Assembly (NCBI GenBank): GCA_938023035.1
Contig: CALIDI010000051.1
Span: 1-64,000 of the forward strand
DNA length: 64,000 nucleotides
DNA from: an uncultured Leptolyngbyaceae cyanobacterium
Lineage (GTDB): Bacteria > Cyanobacteriota > Cyanobacteriia > Leptolyngbyales > Leptolyngbyaceae
Direction of reading: 5' to 3'
Shown here: positions 45,264-54,983 of the stretch, one piece after another
Layout: every line of letters starts with the position of its first letter
Position numbering within the stretch: the stretch's first letter is position 1
Notes under the pieces: generated by a model
What the model saw: the letters and a program-made list of their open reading frames with translations, nothing else
The model's database searches: none
What the model was told of the DNA's origin: nothing
Translations under genes and position numbers: made by a program

Positions 45264-46412
45264 CTAACTCTGTGCCTTCTTCTTAGAACGAGTCGGTTCA
45301 AAAGGTAGGGCATCTTTTCCAGCTCTCGCTTCGCTGGCCTTAGCCTCTGCCTCAACAATTTTTTGAATCTCCTCAGGAAGCGGCTCTCGCGAAAGAATGA
45401 AGGTCTGGAGAGTCTGAAAAATGTTGGCAATGACCATATACATCAGCACTCCAGCAGGCAACGGGAAGAAGAAGAACATGCCAGAAAACAAAATTGGCGT
45501 AATCTTATTGACTGTATTCTGATTGGGATTATCGGAACTTCCCCCCTGGCCCGATAATAACTGGTTGACGTAGATGCTGATCCCAAAGAACAGGATCATG
45601 CCCACAATATCCCAATGGATTGAGCCATCGGGATCAACGGCTCCGACTCGTCCGAGCTTATCGATAAACAAAAATCCTTTGTTGGCCGCCAACCCAGGAA
45701 TCAAAACCTTCAGGGACACATCACCGGGCTGGAGTGCTTCAATGGTGCCGTCTTCACTAACTCTAACGCGCTCTGCTCCATTCACCACCTCATAGCGAGG
45801 TGTAAGGTCAGAATCGGGGTATTGACGGGTCAACTCGCTAAAAGGCTTTCCATCTTGAGACTGAAACTCTAAATGAGTCTTGTCACCCACACCTAGCTTT
45901 GTCCCAGAGGGTGCGATCGCCACAATCGAAGAATGGATTCCATCTGCCAGATAAATGTTTTGTGCCTTGGTGACATAGGCCTGGGGTTGCACCTGCTCAA
46001 TTTGCTCCCTAGGTAAAATCTGAAAGTTAATCGTATAAGGCACATCAGAAAAGGGCGACCCTCGGAGAGTAGCAAACAAAGCAAACAAAATTGGCATCTG
46101 TAGCAAGAGGGGAAAACACCCCGCTAGGGGATTGCCAAACTCTTGCATAATTTTGGCCATTTCTTCCTGCTGCTTGGCAGGGTCATTCTTGTAGCGCTCG
46201 CGGATCTCCTGCTGACGCTTCTGCATCATGGGCTGGACGACCTTCATTCGGCGCATATTGCGAATCGAACCTGCACTCAAGGGATACAACGCAAACCGAA
46301 TCACCAAGGTCAATGCCACAATTGCCAGACCATAGCTGGGCACAATCCCGTAGAAGAAATCCAGGATTGGCAACATGACATTATTTGAAAGAAACCCAAC
46401 ACCAAAATCCAT
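45264..46412 (-). CDS. yidC: Membrane protein insertase YidC/Oxa1
   Basis: 382 residues from the ATG at 46412. Cyanobacterial YidC: five core membrane segments, first [27 protein letters not shown] with the conserved Arg of the hydrophilic groove, then [64 protein letters not shown] and [34 protein letters not shown] periplasmic/lumenal loop of about 150 residues lies between the second and third core segments. It inserts membrane proteins, including thylakoid ones. Encoded in the rpmH-rnpA-PH-yidC-jag group. Confidence 0.96.
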   Translation of the reverse strand: MDFGVGFLSNNVMLPILDFFYGIVPSYGLAIVALTLVIRFALYPLSAGSIRNMRRMKVVQPMMQKRQQEIRERYKNDPAKQQEEMAKIMQEFGNPLAGCFPLLLQMPILFALFATLRGSPFSDVPYTINFQILPREQIEQVQPQAYVTKAQNIYLADGIHSSIVAIAPSGTKLGVGDKTHLEFQSQDGKPFSELTRQYPDSDLTPRYEVVNGAERVRVSEDGTIEALQPGDVSLKVLIPGLAANKGFLFIDKLGRVGAVDPDGSIHWDIVGMILFFGISIYVNQLLSGQGGSSDNPNQNTVNKITPILFSGMFFFFPLPAGVLMYMVIANIFQTLQTFILSREPLPEEIQKIVEAEAKASEARAGKDALPFEPTRSKKKAQS

Positions 46413-46647
46413 GCGCTGAATCCGCCTCAAGTACTCACAATTAGACACTACTTCTGAGCGATTAGTGCACTACCGCAAGGAAGCACTCCCCATTAAGAGA
46501 GTGACTGTTCACCCAACAATAAGCTCGTCATCGCCAATACGAACTAAACCCGGAGGAGTGCACCTCAGATTCGCTCTATGGCTCTAGGATAGAGAAACTC
46601 CAAGCCGCAAATACACCATGCCCAGTCTAGCGGTTTTACTGACCAAG

Positions 46648-47040
46648 TTACTGCCCTATTCCACCGCTGACTGACTTGGCTTGAGGGGAAATCCGCTCAT
46701 TGATGTAGTTAAAAACATCCCGAAACTTTGGCACAGAGCGCATTTCCAAGCGACTACCATCCTTTAAAGTAACCACCATATCGCCCCACAAACCTAACCC
46801 CCTAGGGATGGTCACAACTTTGGCAATTTCGCCATAAACAATGTCTGAGCGATCGCGCCCCATCCAACCACCCGTCACCGAAATTCGCCGACTGGTAATG
46901 CGGTAGCGCAACCATAACGCCCGCACAATGCTGCCAACGGTCAAGGGCAGGCAAATAACTGTAAACCCTAACAAAATATTTAAAATCAGGTCACCAATGT
47001 GGGGGCCACCTTCATAAAAAACATCTTCACGAATGCCCAT
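46648..47040 (-). CDS. PH-domain membrane protein (bPH_2/YdbS-like)
   Basis: 130 residues. One or two hydrophobic segments (IGDLILNILLGFTVICLPLTVGSIVRALWL) are followed by a bacterial PH domain: YRITSRRISVTGGWMGRDRSDIVYGEIAKVVTIPRG and MVVTLKDGSRLEMRSVPKFRDVFNYI. Its start overlaps rnpA by 14 bp. The job is unknown; its place between rnpA and yidC suggests a membrane role linked to protein insertion. Confidence 0.8.
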   Translation of the reverse strand: MGIREDVFYEGGPHIGDLILNILLGFTVICLPLTVGSIVRALWLRYRITSRRISVTGGWMGRDRSDIVYGEIAKVVTIPRGLGLWGDMVVTLKDGSRLEMRSVPKFRDVFNYINERISPQAKSVSGGIGQ

Positions 47041-47428
47041 TGAGCACCTCAGCCTTGATTAATAACTGCTCTAATTCTCGCAGAAATTGCCTGTAATCGC
47101 ACTGGATCGCTGGAGGGTGTACGATTACCACCAGATCCCAACCAGGAAAAATGCGTGGCAGAAGTTGCTGTAAGGCGGCCCGAAGTTGCCGCTTAATTTT
47201 GTTACGCACAACGGCTCGCTTGCTCACTTTTAACCCCACGGCTATACCAAACCGACTGGTTAGGATATTGCTGGAGTGGGAAGGGGAAGATTCAGCAGAG
47301 TTGAGAAGCGTAGCTTGACGCCGCAAGATCCGCAGAGTCATTACACTAGATCTATGGCGATCGCCGCTTTGATAGACCAAACTAAAGTCTTTGCGGCTTC
47401 TTAGCCGGTGCTGCTTGGGCAATGCCAC
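47027..47428 (-). CDS. rnpA: Ribonuclease P protein component
   Basis: 133 residues. The family features LPKQHRLRSRKDFSLVYQSGDRHRS at the start and FGIAVGLKVSKRAVVRNKIKRQLRAALQQL (the RNR motif with Lys/Arg) are visible. RnpA binds the RNase P RNA and aids 5' trimming of tRNA. It is longer than in Escherichia coli by a Ser-rich insert (RRQATLLNSAESSPSHSS). Encoded between rpmH and the PH-domain gene. Confidence 0.95.
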   Translation of the reverse strand: MALPKQHRLRSRKDFSLVYQSGDRHRSSVMTLRILRRQATLLNSAESSPSHSSNILTSRFGIAVGLKVSKRAVVRNKIKRQLRAALQQLLPRIFPGWDLVVIVHPPAIQCDYRQFLRELEQLLIKAEVLNGHS

Positions 47429-47449
47429 GACCGACAGCCTTTGCCCCCG

Positions 47450-47590
47450 TTAAGCTACGGCTAGCCGATGCCGTCCTTTACGGCGACGGGCCTTGATGAC
47501 ACGTCGCCCAGTGTAGGTGCGCATCCGAGCACGAAAGCCCGATGTCCGACGGCGTTTACGGCGAGTGCCGCCAAGTGTGCGTTGGGTCAT
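47450..47590 (-). CDS. rpmH: Ribosomal protein L34
   Basis: 46 codons from the ATG at 47590 to the stop at 47450-47452. The product begins [21 protein letters not shown] (first 20 shown as [20 protein letters not shown]) and continues with [21 protein letters not shown], the full L34 pattern. It was found by reading the strand opposite rnpA's upstream region. L34 belongs to the 50S subunit. rnpA starts 21 bp later, which is the usual bacterial order rpmH-rnpA. Confidence 0.97.
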   Translation of the reverse strand: MTQRTLGGTRRKRRRTSGFRARMRTYTGRRVIKARRRKGRHRLAVA

Positions 47591-47749
47591 AGTTGTGTCT
47601 CCCCTTTTAGTGAAACCGCTTGAGTTCAGTGCAAAAAGTCACGGTCTTTTATCGTAACATTTGCGTCCTAACTAGCCAAGGGCTGCCTAGCAGACTGACA
47701 AGTTCCGTTAAAGTAGAGAGTGTGTGAATAACTCAGGAATGTTAAGTCC

Positions 47750-48370
47750 ATGACGGCCATAGCCAAAGTGAAATCAACCCAGGGGCGATCGCCCCTAACC
47801 CTGGCAGCAAAAGTGTTTCACTGGGTCAACGTGGGCAGCTTATTCATCATGATTGCCAGCGGCCTTCAGATCTACAACGCAAACCCAGTCTTTGGTGGGC
47901 GCGCAGGTTGGCACTTTCCCTTTGTGGGTTTGCTAGGTGGCTGGCTGGCGGGCGGGCGACACTGGCACTTTGCTGGGATGTGGCTATTTTCGCTCAATCT
48001 GCTCTGGTATGGCGTTTATATTCTGGCGACTCGCCGCTGGCGGCACCGCTATGTCGGAGCAAATGATCTCAAAGCCCTGCAATTGAGTAAAAATCCCAAG
48101 CGCCGGATTTATGCTTGGCACCGGGTTGTTTATACTGCGATTGTTCCAGTGCTGTTGCTGGCTCTATTGAGCGGCATTGGCATGTATAAACCGGCCCAGT
48201 TTGATTGGATTGTGAACTTGTTTGGCGATTGGTTTGCCCTGCGAGTGGTGCATTTTCTGACCGTTCCTGCGGTCTTGATTTTTACCTGGGTGCACTCCTT
48301 GCTGGCCCTGAAAGCAGGGGGTGATCGCCTGATTCAGGCCATGGTGCCCTGGCCATTGTCAAAGTCGTAG
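47750..48370 (+). CDS. Cytochrome b561-type membrane subunit
   Basis: 206 residues with four to five membrane segments and His residues in the right places for haem b: KVFHWVNVGSLFIMIASGLQIYN, GGRHWHFAGMWLFSLNLLWYGVYIL, YAWHRVVYTAIVPVLLLALLSGIGMY, LRVVHFLTVPAVLIFTWVHSLLAL. It belongs to the Ni-Fe hydrogenase/thiosulfate-reductase cytochrome b family. The next gene, 129 bp downstream, is a sulfite-oxidase-like molybdoenzyme, so this is probably its quinone-linked electron partner. ATG at 47750. Confidence 0.85.
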   Translation: MTAIAKVKSTQGRSPLTLAAKVFHWVNVGSLFIMIASGLQIYNANPVFGGRAGWHFPFVGLLGGWLAGGRHWHFAGMWLFSLNLLWYGVYILATRRWRHRYVGANDLKALQLSKNPKRRIYAWHRVVYTAIVPVLLLALLSGIGMYKPAQFDWIVNLFGDWFALRVVHFLTVPAVLIFTWVHSLLALKAGGDRLIQAMVPWPLSKS

Positions 48371-48499
48371 CCCTTGCTTCTAATCACGGTTGATGGGCCG
48401 ATGGGGCGTAGGTTTTGAAGTTTGAAATTCTGGCTTCATCCGATTAACTGACGTTTCCACGGCTTTACTTCCTAACTCTCCTCTTTCTCCTCGATTCTG

Positions 48500-49261
48500 A
48501 TGTCCTCTGATTTACCCCCGCCTTCCACGAACCTGCCTGAGGATGAAGGGTTGCCGCGCCGCAGTTTTCTTCGGTTTGCAGGTTACACCGCCTTTGGCTG
48601 GATTGCCACTGCTACCGGGCTAACCCTGTTAGAAAGCCCGATTAACACGCTGTTTGAGCCAATCAACCAGCGTGTAGAAGCGATGATTTTCAACCCACAA
48701 CGGTTGATCCCCGAATTTCCGCTAACGGCCATTGAACCGGATAAGCTTATCGTCAATTCTTTTCGGTTGACACCAATTCTTGACCCGATTACCTTTCGGC
48801 TAGAAATTACCGGAGCAGTAGCCAATCCTGTTAGCCTTAGCCTGCAAGAGATACAGCGATTTCCTAAGGTTTCGATGGTCATTCGGCATGTCTGTGTCGA
48901 AGGCTGGGCGGCAATTGTGCAATGGGGTGGAGTGCGTCTGGCGGATCTGTTGCAACTCGCTCAACTCAAACCAACCGCGCGTTATGTCTACTTTGAATCA
49001 GCCGATGGTTATTTTGGTAGCTGGGATTTGGCTTCAGCCACCCATCCCCAAACTCTATTAGCCTATGAAAAGAATGGATCGCCCTTGCCTGTTGAGAACG
49101 GAGCGCCATTGCGACTAGCGTCTCCGTTGAAACTGGGTTACAAGCAGAGCAAATGGGTAACCCGCATTGTGATCACAGAAGATTTTTTGCGTGCCCAAAA
49201 CAACCAACTCATGAAGGGCTATTGGGAAGACTTAGGGTACGAGTGGTACGCTGGATTATAG
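48500..49261 (+). CDS. Molybdopterin-dependent oxidoreductase (sulfite oxidase/MsrP-like)
   Basis: 253 residues. The N-terminus has a twin-arginine sequence PRRSFLRFAG followed by a hydrophobic stretch, so it is exported through Tat, possibly still anchored. The body is the sulfite-oxidase fold with the Mo-binding Cys in IRHVCVEGWAAIVQWGGVRL, PVENGAPLRLASPLKLGYKQSKWV and FGSWDLASATHPQTLLAYEKNGSPLP. MsrP of Escherichia coli repairs methionine sulfoxide with a membrane haem protein MsrQ; the cytochrome b upstream is not MsrQ-like in detail, so the true substrate is open. Confidence 0.88.
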   Translation: MSSDLPPPSTNLPEDEGLPRRSFLRFAGYTAFGWIATATGLTLLESPINTLFEPINQRVEAMIFNPQRLIPEFPLTAIEPDKLIVNSFRLTPILDPITFRLEITGAVANPVSLSLQEIQRFPKVSMVIRHVCVEGWAAIVQWGGVRLADLLQLAQLKPTARYVYFESADGYFGSWDLASATHPQTLLAYEKNGSPLPVENGAPLRLASPLKLGYKQSKWVTRIVITEDFLRAQNNQLMKGYWEDLGYEWYAGL

Positions 49262-49262
49262 C

Positions 49263-49868
49263 TCAGGGTTGCAGGGTTAACTTCCATTCCCCTACTTCAC
49301 GGTTCCATTCAGGGGCGGGAGTTTCACCAATCACGTAGGGACCCCAATAACGCCGGGAACCATCCTGGGCGAAGGCTGTAATAATATCGCCGGGCTTTAC
49401 CTTTACGGCTTTGCCTGGCAGTGAAACAATCAACCCGCGCAGACTACCCTCTTGGGGAGCAAAATCCCAGTGGGCGGGTAAATCAAAGGGACTTCCAGCA
49501 GAGTTTGAATTGGTCTCGGCTCGGCGTCTCAAAACAGCAATCCTAACTGGAAAATCGGTGGGGTTGCTAATGCGCAAAGCTCCTTCCTGAGCCGCGATCG
49601 CAGCGGCGCTTGGGGTATTCTGAGTTGCTGGGGGAGAACCAACAGGAGCGACTTTAGTAGCTGGAGCAACAGCAGGCTCCACTGGAAGAGTAGAGGGTGA
49701 AGGTAACGGATCAGCTTCCGGAAAAGGAGTGATTTTTTCTGACCGGGGTTGGTTTAACCAAAACCACTGGCTTAGAATAAAGCCACCGGCTCCTGCTGCT
49801 GCGATCAGCAGAAGCACAATACTACCGACGAACCAGGATATTTTTGATTTGAAAAATTTCGCAGTCAT
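49263..49868 (-). CDS. Hypothetical membrane-anchored protein
   Basis: 201 residues: one N-terminal membrane segment (FVGSIVLLLIAAAGAGGFILSQ), a Pro/Ala-rich linker (about 45-95), then a folded domain of about 105 residues (GALRISNPTDFPVRIAVLRRR, PAHWDFAPQEGSLRGLIVSLPGKAVKVKPGDIITAFAQDGSRRYWGPYVIGE). I do not recognise the family. It is convergent with the molybdoenzyme gene; the stops are 1 bp apart. Confidence 0.7.
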   Translation of the reverse strand: MTAKFFKSKISWFVGSIVLLLIAAAGAGGFILSQWFWLNQPRSEKITPFPEADPLPSPSTLPVEPAVAPATKVAPVGSPPATQNTPSAAAIAAQEGALRISNPTDFPVRIAVLRRRAETNSNSAGSPFDLPAHWDFAPQEGSLRGLIVSLPGKAVKVKPGDIITAFAQDGSRRYWGPYVIGETPAPEWNREVGEWKLTLQP

Positions 49869-49974
49869 ACCTATCTAAAGCGCCCACTTCTAATATAGCC
49901 ATATCAAGCTTTCCGATCGGAACAATGCCATTACTGGGCAATTTTTGCCCAGATTTAATAGAAACTTTGATCCC

Positions 49975-50304
49975 ATGCAGGATACTCGCTTCAATACACT
50001 CATCAGCCGTACTGGCGATCGCCTTAACGAGTGGTTACAGAATCCCTGGCGACGCTGGTCGGTCATTATCATTAGTCTTCTGTTTGGCTTTTATCTGGGT
50101 ACTGCCATTTCTACAATTGCCGGGCAACGAGCCATTCTCGATGTAGCAGTGGCCGCAGTGGTTGTTGGCTTTACTGAGCTGGTGAGTATTCTTGCGTATC
50201 GCCGGCTCACTGGCAAGCGGGCATTCATTGTCGATAGCCTGAATGCTGTCAAAATTGGGTTGATTTACAACATGACGGTGGAGGCTTTCAAGCTGGGATC
50301 TTAA
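49975..50304 (+). CDS. Ycf20-family protein (DUF565)
   Basis: 109 residues from the ATG at 49975; a TTG at 49945 would add ten. Sequence QDTRFNTLISRTGDRLNEWLQNPWRRWSVIIISLLFGFYLGTAIST and FTELVSILAYRRL, SLNAVKIGLIYNMTVEAFKLG matches Ycf20/DUF565, found in plastids and cyanobacteria. It has two membrane segments. Family function is not settled; plant homologues affect heat dissipation in photosynthesis. Confidence 0.8.
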   Translation: MQDTRFNTLISRTGDRLNEWLQNPWRRWSVIIISLLFGFYLGTAISTIAGQRAILDVAVAAVVVGFTELVSILAYRRLTGKRAFIVDSLNAVKIGLIYNMTVEAFKLGS

Positions 50305-50508
50305 ACCCCCAGCAGTTACCACCCTGGTCGTATCACGTCGAACTTTCAAGCGCAACCCTTGAACAATGTCCAGGCAATGCTTAGGAAGACAATCAACCCT
50401 CTCATTGAAGTTAGCATCGCCATGGGCTGGAATGGCACCATCACAAACAAATTTAGGAGAAAACCTGATGTTTAAAAAAGTGGGTTGAACGGTGTTTTAC
50501 CGGCTTTA

Positions 50509-50877
50509 TTACTGTACTCGCTTTTTTGCCAACAACTGATCCTCAAGGGCGGCGATACGGTTATAAGCAGCGGTTAACTGCGCCGTCAATCGTTGAATTT
50601 GAATTTCGGGTGCAAGGGGGCGATCGCCGCGATGGCTATCGACACCATCATCGTCGAGCAAAATATCTTTATGCTCCGAAACACCCTCTAAGCCGCTGTG
50701 GTTAAAGGTCGAACGGTAGCTCATAGATCGCTGATCAGACCGCTTAATTTGCTCGGCACCAAAGCGGCATTCAGACACGACATCCGTCATAGAACTACTC
50801 AGTTGTTCAATCCGACGGGTCAATTCTTCAACCTTGCGAGTGAGAACACTGATTTGCTCATGTAGACTATCCATCAC
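50509..50877 (-). CDS. Hypothetical coiled-coil protein
   Basis: 122 residues (the second Met, at 50874, could be the start). Coiled-coil helices at both ends (LHEQISVLTRKVEELTRRIEQLSSSM and IQRLTAQLTAAYNRIAALEDQLLAKK) with a polar, acidic centre. No family is recognised. The HIP1 octamer in the gene fits native DNA. Confidence 0.6.
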   Translation of the reverse strand: MMDSLHEQISVLTRKVEELTRRIEQLSSSMTDVVSECRFGAEQIKRSDQRSMSYRSTFNHSGLEGVSEHKDILLDDDGVDSHRGDRPLAPEIQIQRLTAQLTAAYNRIAALEDQLLAKKRVQ

Positions 50878-51346
50878 GGTAATTGACCCAAGTTTTAACG
50901 ACTTTGTCCCTATTTATCTTAAGGAATGTTATAGATGATCTGGCGTTTACTCCTGAATCATTTAACCTTTGTTTTGACAGGTAATTTAAAACCCGCTGAA
51001 GATACAGACGCTTAATATTTTCGACTAATATTTTTGACAAAAAATAGCGGCTTTGGCGGGGGAAATCATCCCCTAGGTTATGGCTCTTGATTCTTGAGAT
51101 GGAATGGGTTTGATGCGGTTCTGATCATATTTGAATATCCTACTGTGCTAACCAAACGGTTGCTGTCAAGAAATAGAAAGAGCGACTGTTTTATGCCGTT
51201 TGGTCAAAATGAGTAGGGGAGGTACTGACTTAAAAATGCGGACTTTCCTGTGTGCTCAACATTTTGATGGGCAGCCGGTAGACGCAGTGGTTTGGCAGCG
51301 CCCTATGAACCGTGAGCATCTGCATCGACAAGCCAGAAACAAGGCT
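50878..51346. other. Gene-free, AT-rich spacer
   Basis: Between two minus-strand genes. AT content rises around 50930-51050. The only frame (plus, 51200-51448) overlaps the export gene and has no clear features. No dispersed repeat was identified. Confidence 0.4.
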
Positions 51347-52451
51347 TTACAAATTATCTTTATGAGCGGCCAGCAGCGTCAACCTGATCCGAGGTTGGCT
51401 GATCAGAGGTTCATACCGTCGGGAAATTTCTGCTGTAGCCTGGCGTAATGTTTTCCCCTCTAAATAGAGGCGACCAATTAAGGGCAGGCTAATATCTCCA
51501 TTCGTTAGTACTGTATGCTCTCCGCTGTATTCAGGAAAATGGGTTAGCTCAAATCGCAGGAGATCGCCCGCGGTTAAGCGAGCCTGACTTTTAGAATGGC
51601 GAGAATAATGAAGTTCCAATGGCATTGCTGTGCCTGGAGATACGGGCTGATCAGATTTTACTGAAGCGCTGGCTTCCACCAGGGTAAAACTCACGGGCAA
51701 AGCCATTGGGCTACTCTCCTGTAGGGTTGATAGTTTGCTAACCTTGGTTTTTCCGAGGGTATGTCGTGCCTGTAGGAGGCGATAAATCAGGCTGGCGGCG
51801 TCGGCCCGTGTCGGCATAGAAAAATACTCAAGCAGATCCTGGTAGGCGATCGCCGCTTCCAGATTAGCCTTTTTCAACATCTGGTTAAATTGAGCAGCAG
51901 TAATCCTGGCATCTGGGTGAAACTGACCATCCCCCATACCCGCTACAATTCTCCGAGCATTAAGGGCAAGAATTTCTCCCTCGGCCCAATGTCCAACCAC
52001 GTCCGAAAAGGGTTGACTTTGAGCCTGTAAGGAGATAGGCCGACTGAAACCCTTATTACTGGGCCATGGCCACAAGTTGAATCGATTCTGGCGCAGCCAC
52101 TCTAGACCATGGCTGGAGGAGGGCGACCGCATGATCGACTGACAACGGCAATGCGATTTCCTCTGGAGGGGCAGGGGAAATCTTCAGTTCAGAAGCATTA
52201 GCTTGTAGCGCCAGAGCCTGACTAATGACGTGGCTAAATTGATAGGTCATGATGGTTTCTAAATCCACCGTGGTTTTGAGCCAGTGCAGTGACATCCGTG
52301 ACATTATCAGCGGCTGAGGCAAATCGGCCTGCAACGGTGCTGCTGGCTCAAACCCCAAGGGAGCTTCAGTTTCTCCTGAATTGGCTAAATTTTGGGCAGC
52401 AATCACTGCAAGGGTGGTTACGGCAACCAATGAAACTTGAGAAACCCGCAT
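51347..52451 (-). pseudogene. SLH-domain polysaccharide-export-like protein, split by frameshift
   Basis: Two overlapping minus-strand frames read as one gene. The upstream frame (52451-52056, 131 codons) has a signal peptide (SLVAVTTLAVIAAQNLA) and ends shortly after a helix PWSRVAAPESIQLVAMAQ. The downstream frame (52132-51347) has a start region of chance-like sequence, then an SLH domain (QSQPFSDVVGHWAEGEILALNARRIVAGMGDGQFHPDARITAAQFNQML) and a Wza/poly-export N-terminal domain (LTAGDLLRFELTHFPEY, VLTNGDISLPLIGRLYLEGKTLRQATAEISRRYEPLI). The signal is in one frame and the body in another, joined by a +1 shift within 52056-52132. Either a pseudogene, a sequencing error or two separate proteins. 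Confidence 0.6.
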
Positions 52452-52685
52452 AAAATTTGGATCTTGATTGGTTTAGGCTGTTGCTAGAACAAAGCTGCCT
52501 ATCCCTACAAGGATTAAATCAGCAGTCAGGAGAAAATGAACTTTCTCCTCCAAAGCTATATAAACGTGATGGATCTTGAAACTCTGGTTAACCAGGCAGC
52601 CACCTGTTTGCTCTGGGTACCCGGTGCAAGTTGTCATGGGTACGCTTGTCAACCCAGAGGTTTCACCCCGCGCAGGAAGGCAGAT

Positions 52686-54107
52686 TTACTCCAATAAATC
52701 ATCGGCTTCTTTGCTAGCCGGGGGTGGGGCCTCTGCGGGTTCTACCTCGAGGTCGCGCATGTCCGATTCAGCCTCAGAGTCAATGCGACGAATTTGCACC
52801 TGGTGGAGTCGTGGGCCCTCCATGGAAATAATCGTGAAATCATGGTCGGCATAACGCAACTGCTCTCCCGGTTGGGGAATTTTTTGCAATTGATAAATTA
52901 AAAAACCTGCCAGAGTTAGGTAATCGTCAGTCAGGGGTAAATCGAGGTTCAACTGTTCGTTTAGCTCTTCGAGATCGATTTGGGCCTGCACCATAAAGGT
53001 TTGATCATCGAGAATTTGTACTGTTGGGTCTTCGGGGCTGATGGGTTCTGCTGTATTTCCTAAGATTTCGGCGATTAAGTCTTCGATCGTAATCAGGCCA
53101 GCGGTGCCACCGTATTCATCTACAACCATTGTCATGGCCTGCCGCGATCGCTGCATTTGTGGCAACAGTTCACCCAAGAGGGTGTTTTCTAGAACAAACC
53201 GGACTGGGCGAATCCAAGGCTGAATTGGGCTATCTAACTCCAGGCTGCCAGCGGCTAGAGGCTCTGCCAACTCCTTAAAATGCAGAACCCCCCGCACGTC
53301 ATCCAGAGATTCGCCAATGACTGGGTAGCGACTGTGACCCGAATCTGCGACTTCAGCGAGGACATCACGCCACGTTGCCTCATAGGGAATCGCCACAATA
53401 CTGGGTCGGGGGATCATCACCTCAGCAGCCGTCACTTCCCCAAACTCAAACACGTTGCGCAAAAGCTCGCGCTCTTCTGCCTCTAAACCAGTCGATTCAG
53501 TCGAGGCGGCGATGATTCGCTGTAACTCCTCTGGGGTCAACTGGTCATACCAGCCTTCGGGGTCGTAGCGAATCCCAAAGCTGCGCAATAACAGCCGAGT
53601 TGATTGATTTAGGATACAGATAAATGGACTAAATAAACGGGCGATCGCCAAACTGGGTGCCCCTAAAAAGCGAGCCAACTCTTCTGCGTAGATCAGAGCC
53701 ACTGCCTTCGGGCAAAGTTCACCCAACACAATTTGCAAATAAGCCAGCAGAAAAAAGGTTGCCGGAATCGCCAGGGAGTGGGATACCCATTGGGCATTTG
53801 CCAAAGGCAGAGGAATCAACCCCAGCCAATAGCGCATGACATCGACGAGGGCACTTTCACCAATCCAACCTAGGGCCAGGCTTGCCAGAGTGATCCCCAT
53901 TTGGGTGGTTGAAAGCAGGCGATCAATACTGCGCTGCAAATCCTGTACCGTCTTTGCCTGGACATCCCCCGCATCCACCAACTGGTTGATGCGCGATCGC
54001 CGCACAGCAACCATTGAAAACTCTGCAGTCACAAAAAAACCGTTAATGGCAATTAATGCAAAAACGGCCAATAAACGGGCGATAGTCTCCTGCCAAAAAA
54101 ATTCCAT
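52686..54107 (-). CDS. CNNM/CorC-type hemolysin-family membrane protein
   Basis: 473 residues from the ATG at 54107; the frame extends to a TTG at 54149. An N-terminal DUF21 membrane domain of three to four segments (LLAVFALIAINGFFVTAEFSMVAVRRSRI, TQMGITLASLALGWIG, FFLLAYLQIVLGELCPKAVAL) is followed by two CBS domains (about 205-330; VMIPRPSIVAIPYEA, ESLDDVRGVLHFKEL) and a CorC/HlyC domain (VVDEYGGTAGLITIEDLIAEILG; DDYLTLAGFLIYQL). Such proteins handle Mg2+ or Co2+ efflux. The C-tail is acidic. Confidence 0.88.
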   Translation of the reverse strand: MEFFWQETIARLLAVFALIAINGFFVTAEFSMVAVRRSRINQLVDAGDVQAKTVQDLQRSIDRLLSTTQMGITLASLALGWIGESALVDVMRYWLGLIPLPLANAQWVSHSLAIPATFFLLAYLQIVLGELCPKAVALIYAEELARFLGAPSLAIARLFSPFICILNQSTRLLLRSFGIRYDPEGWYDQLTPEELQRIIAASTESTGLEAEERELLRNVFEFGEVTAAEVMIPRPSIVAIPYEATWRDVLAEVADSGHSRYPVIGESLDDVRGVLHFKELAEPLAAGSLELDSPIQPWIRPVRFVLENTLLGELLPQMQRSRQAMTMVVDEYGGTAGLITIEDLIAEILGNTAEPISPEDPTVQILDDQTFMVQAQIDLEELNEQLNLDLPLTDDYLTLAGFLIYQLQKIPQPGEQLRYADHDFTIISMEGPRLHQVQIRRIDSEAESDMRDLEVEPAEAPPPASKEADDLLE

Positions 54108-54255
54108 AGGGGCAAGTAGGGTGATCACGCAGAAGCTAAACCACGTCAAGCCTAAAACCTGCGGCTTCTCTACAGATAAACCTTGCGGCTTAGACTCAAA
54201 CTAAGGTTTACCGTTTGTCCGGTAACCAACCCATCCAAAAAACTCCATTTTATTT

Positions 54256-54924
54256 TTATTGGTGCCCGACTGGAATGTTCGGAAGCTGTAACTGCACGCG
54301 CTGGTTAGGATAATCTGCTAAGCCTAACGTTAACCGCCCAGCTTGTTCGACCAGTTCTGCCGGGACTGTTACTGTACCAGAAAATAACTCCCCAGTGGGA
54401 GGCAATTCTGCCGGTAAACCTTGGGCCGTTGCCGGAATCACCGCGCCCTTATCATCGTTAACGCTCAGAAAAGAGTCGTTATAGACGAATCGAACCGCTG
54501 CCTCTCCCGTATTTTTGAGGTTGACCTTCATGAGCAACATGTCGCCCTGCTGTTTCACCGACTCGACTTCTAAAAACACTCCAAAGGTCTGCACAGAAAT
54601 CGGTAATTTAACCGCTGCCACCTTGTTAACGACTTTGGTTATTGCAGGAGATGGGGATGCAATAGCCGCTGGTGCACCACTACTGGCCGCCCCACTCATC
54701 CGGGCCTTGGCTGCTGCAATCAGAGCCTCTTCCTGGAGAATAACAACTTCTTCTTTGCGAGGGGCATTCTGAGCAGTTGGATTGGTAGGGCGAGTATCGG
54801 GCTGGGTAATGCCCTTGAGCGCCTCTCGCCCCACGACTAATCCCCAGGCAGCACTAACAACTCCGGCTCCAAACATCAGTGCCAGCAAACTAAGGGTAAG
54901 AGCGACGGTCGAATTAATTTTCAT
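54256..54924 (-). CDS. Hypothetical exported protein
   Basis: 222 residues from the ATG at 54924; the longer frame to 55050 would overlap a tRNA gene and is rejected. An N-terminal signal or anchor (STVALTLSLLALMFGAGVVSAAWGL) is followed by a Pro/Ala-rich helical linker and a folded beta-rich domain (ISVQTFGVFLEVESVKQQGDMLLMKVNLKNTGEAAVRFVYNDSF, GTVTVPAELVEQAGRLTLGLADYPNQRVQLQLP) that looks like a DUF4352-type immunoglobulin fold. The function is unknown. Confidence 0.65.
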   Translation of the reverse strand: MKINSTVALTLSLLALMFGAGVVSAAWGLVVGREALKGITQPDTRPTNPTAQNAPRKEEVVILQEEALIAAAKARMSGAASSGAPAAIASPSPAITKVVNKVAAVKLPISVQTFGVFLEVESVKQQGDMLLMKVNLKNTGEAAVRFVYNDSFLSVNDDKGAVIPATAQGLPAELPPTGELFSGTVTVPAELVEQAGRLTLGLADYPNQRVQLQLPNIPVGHQ

Positions 54925-54983
54925 AGGAGTTACAGAAGGCAAACAAAGGGAATTGAGTCGAATCAAGCTAAAATGTAGCGTGA

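Noticed and set aside
45260-45430. Longer start for jag
   Set aside because: Would lie inside yidC in another frame; Arg-rich and not KH-like.
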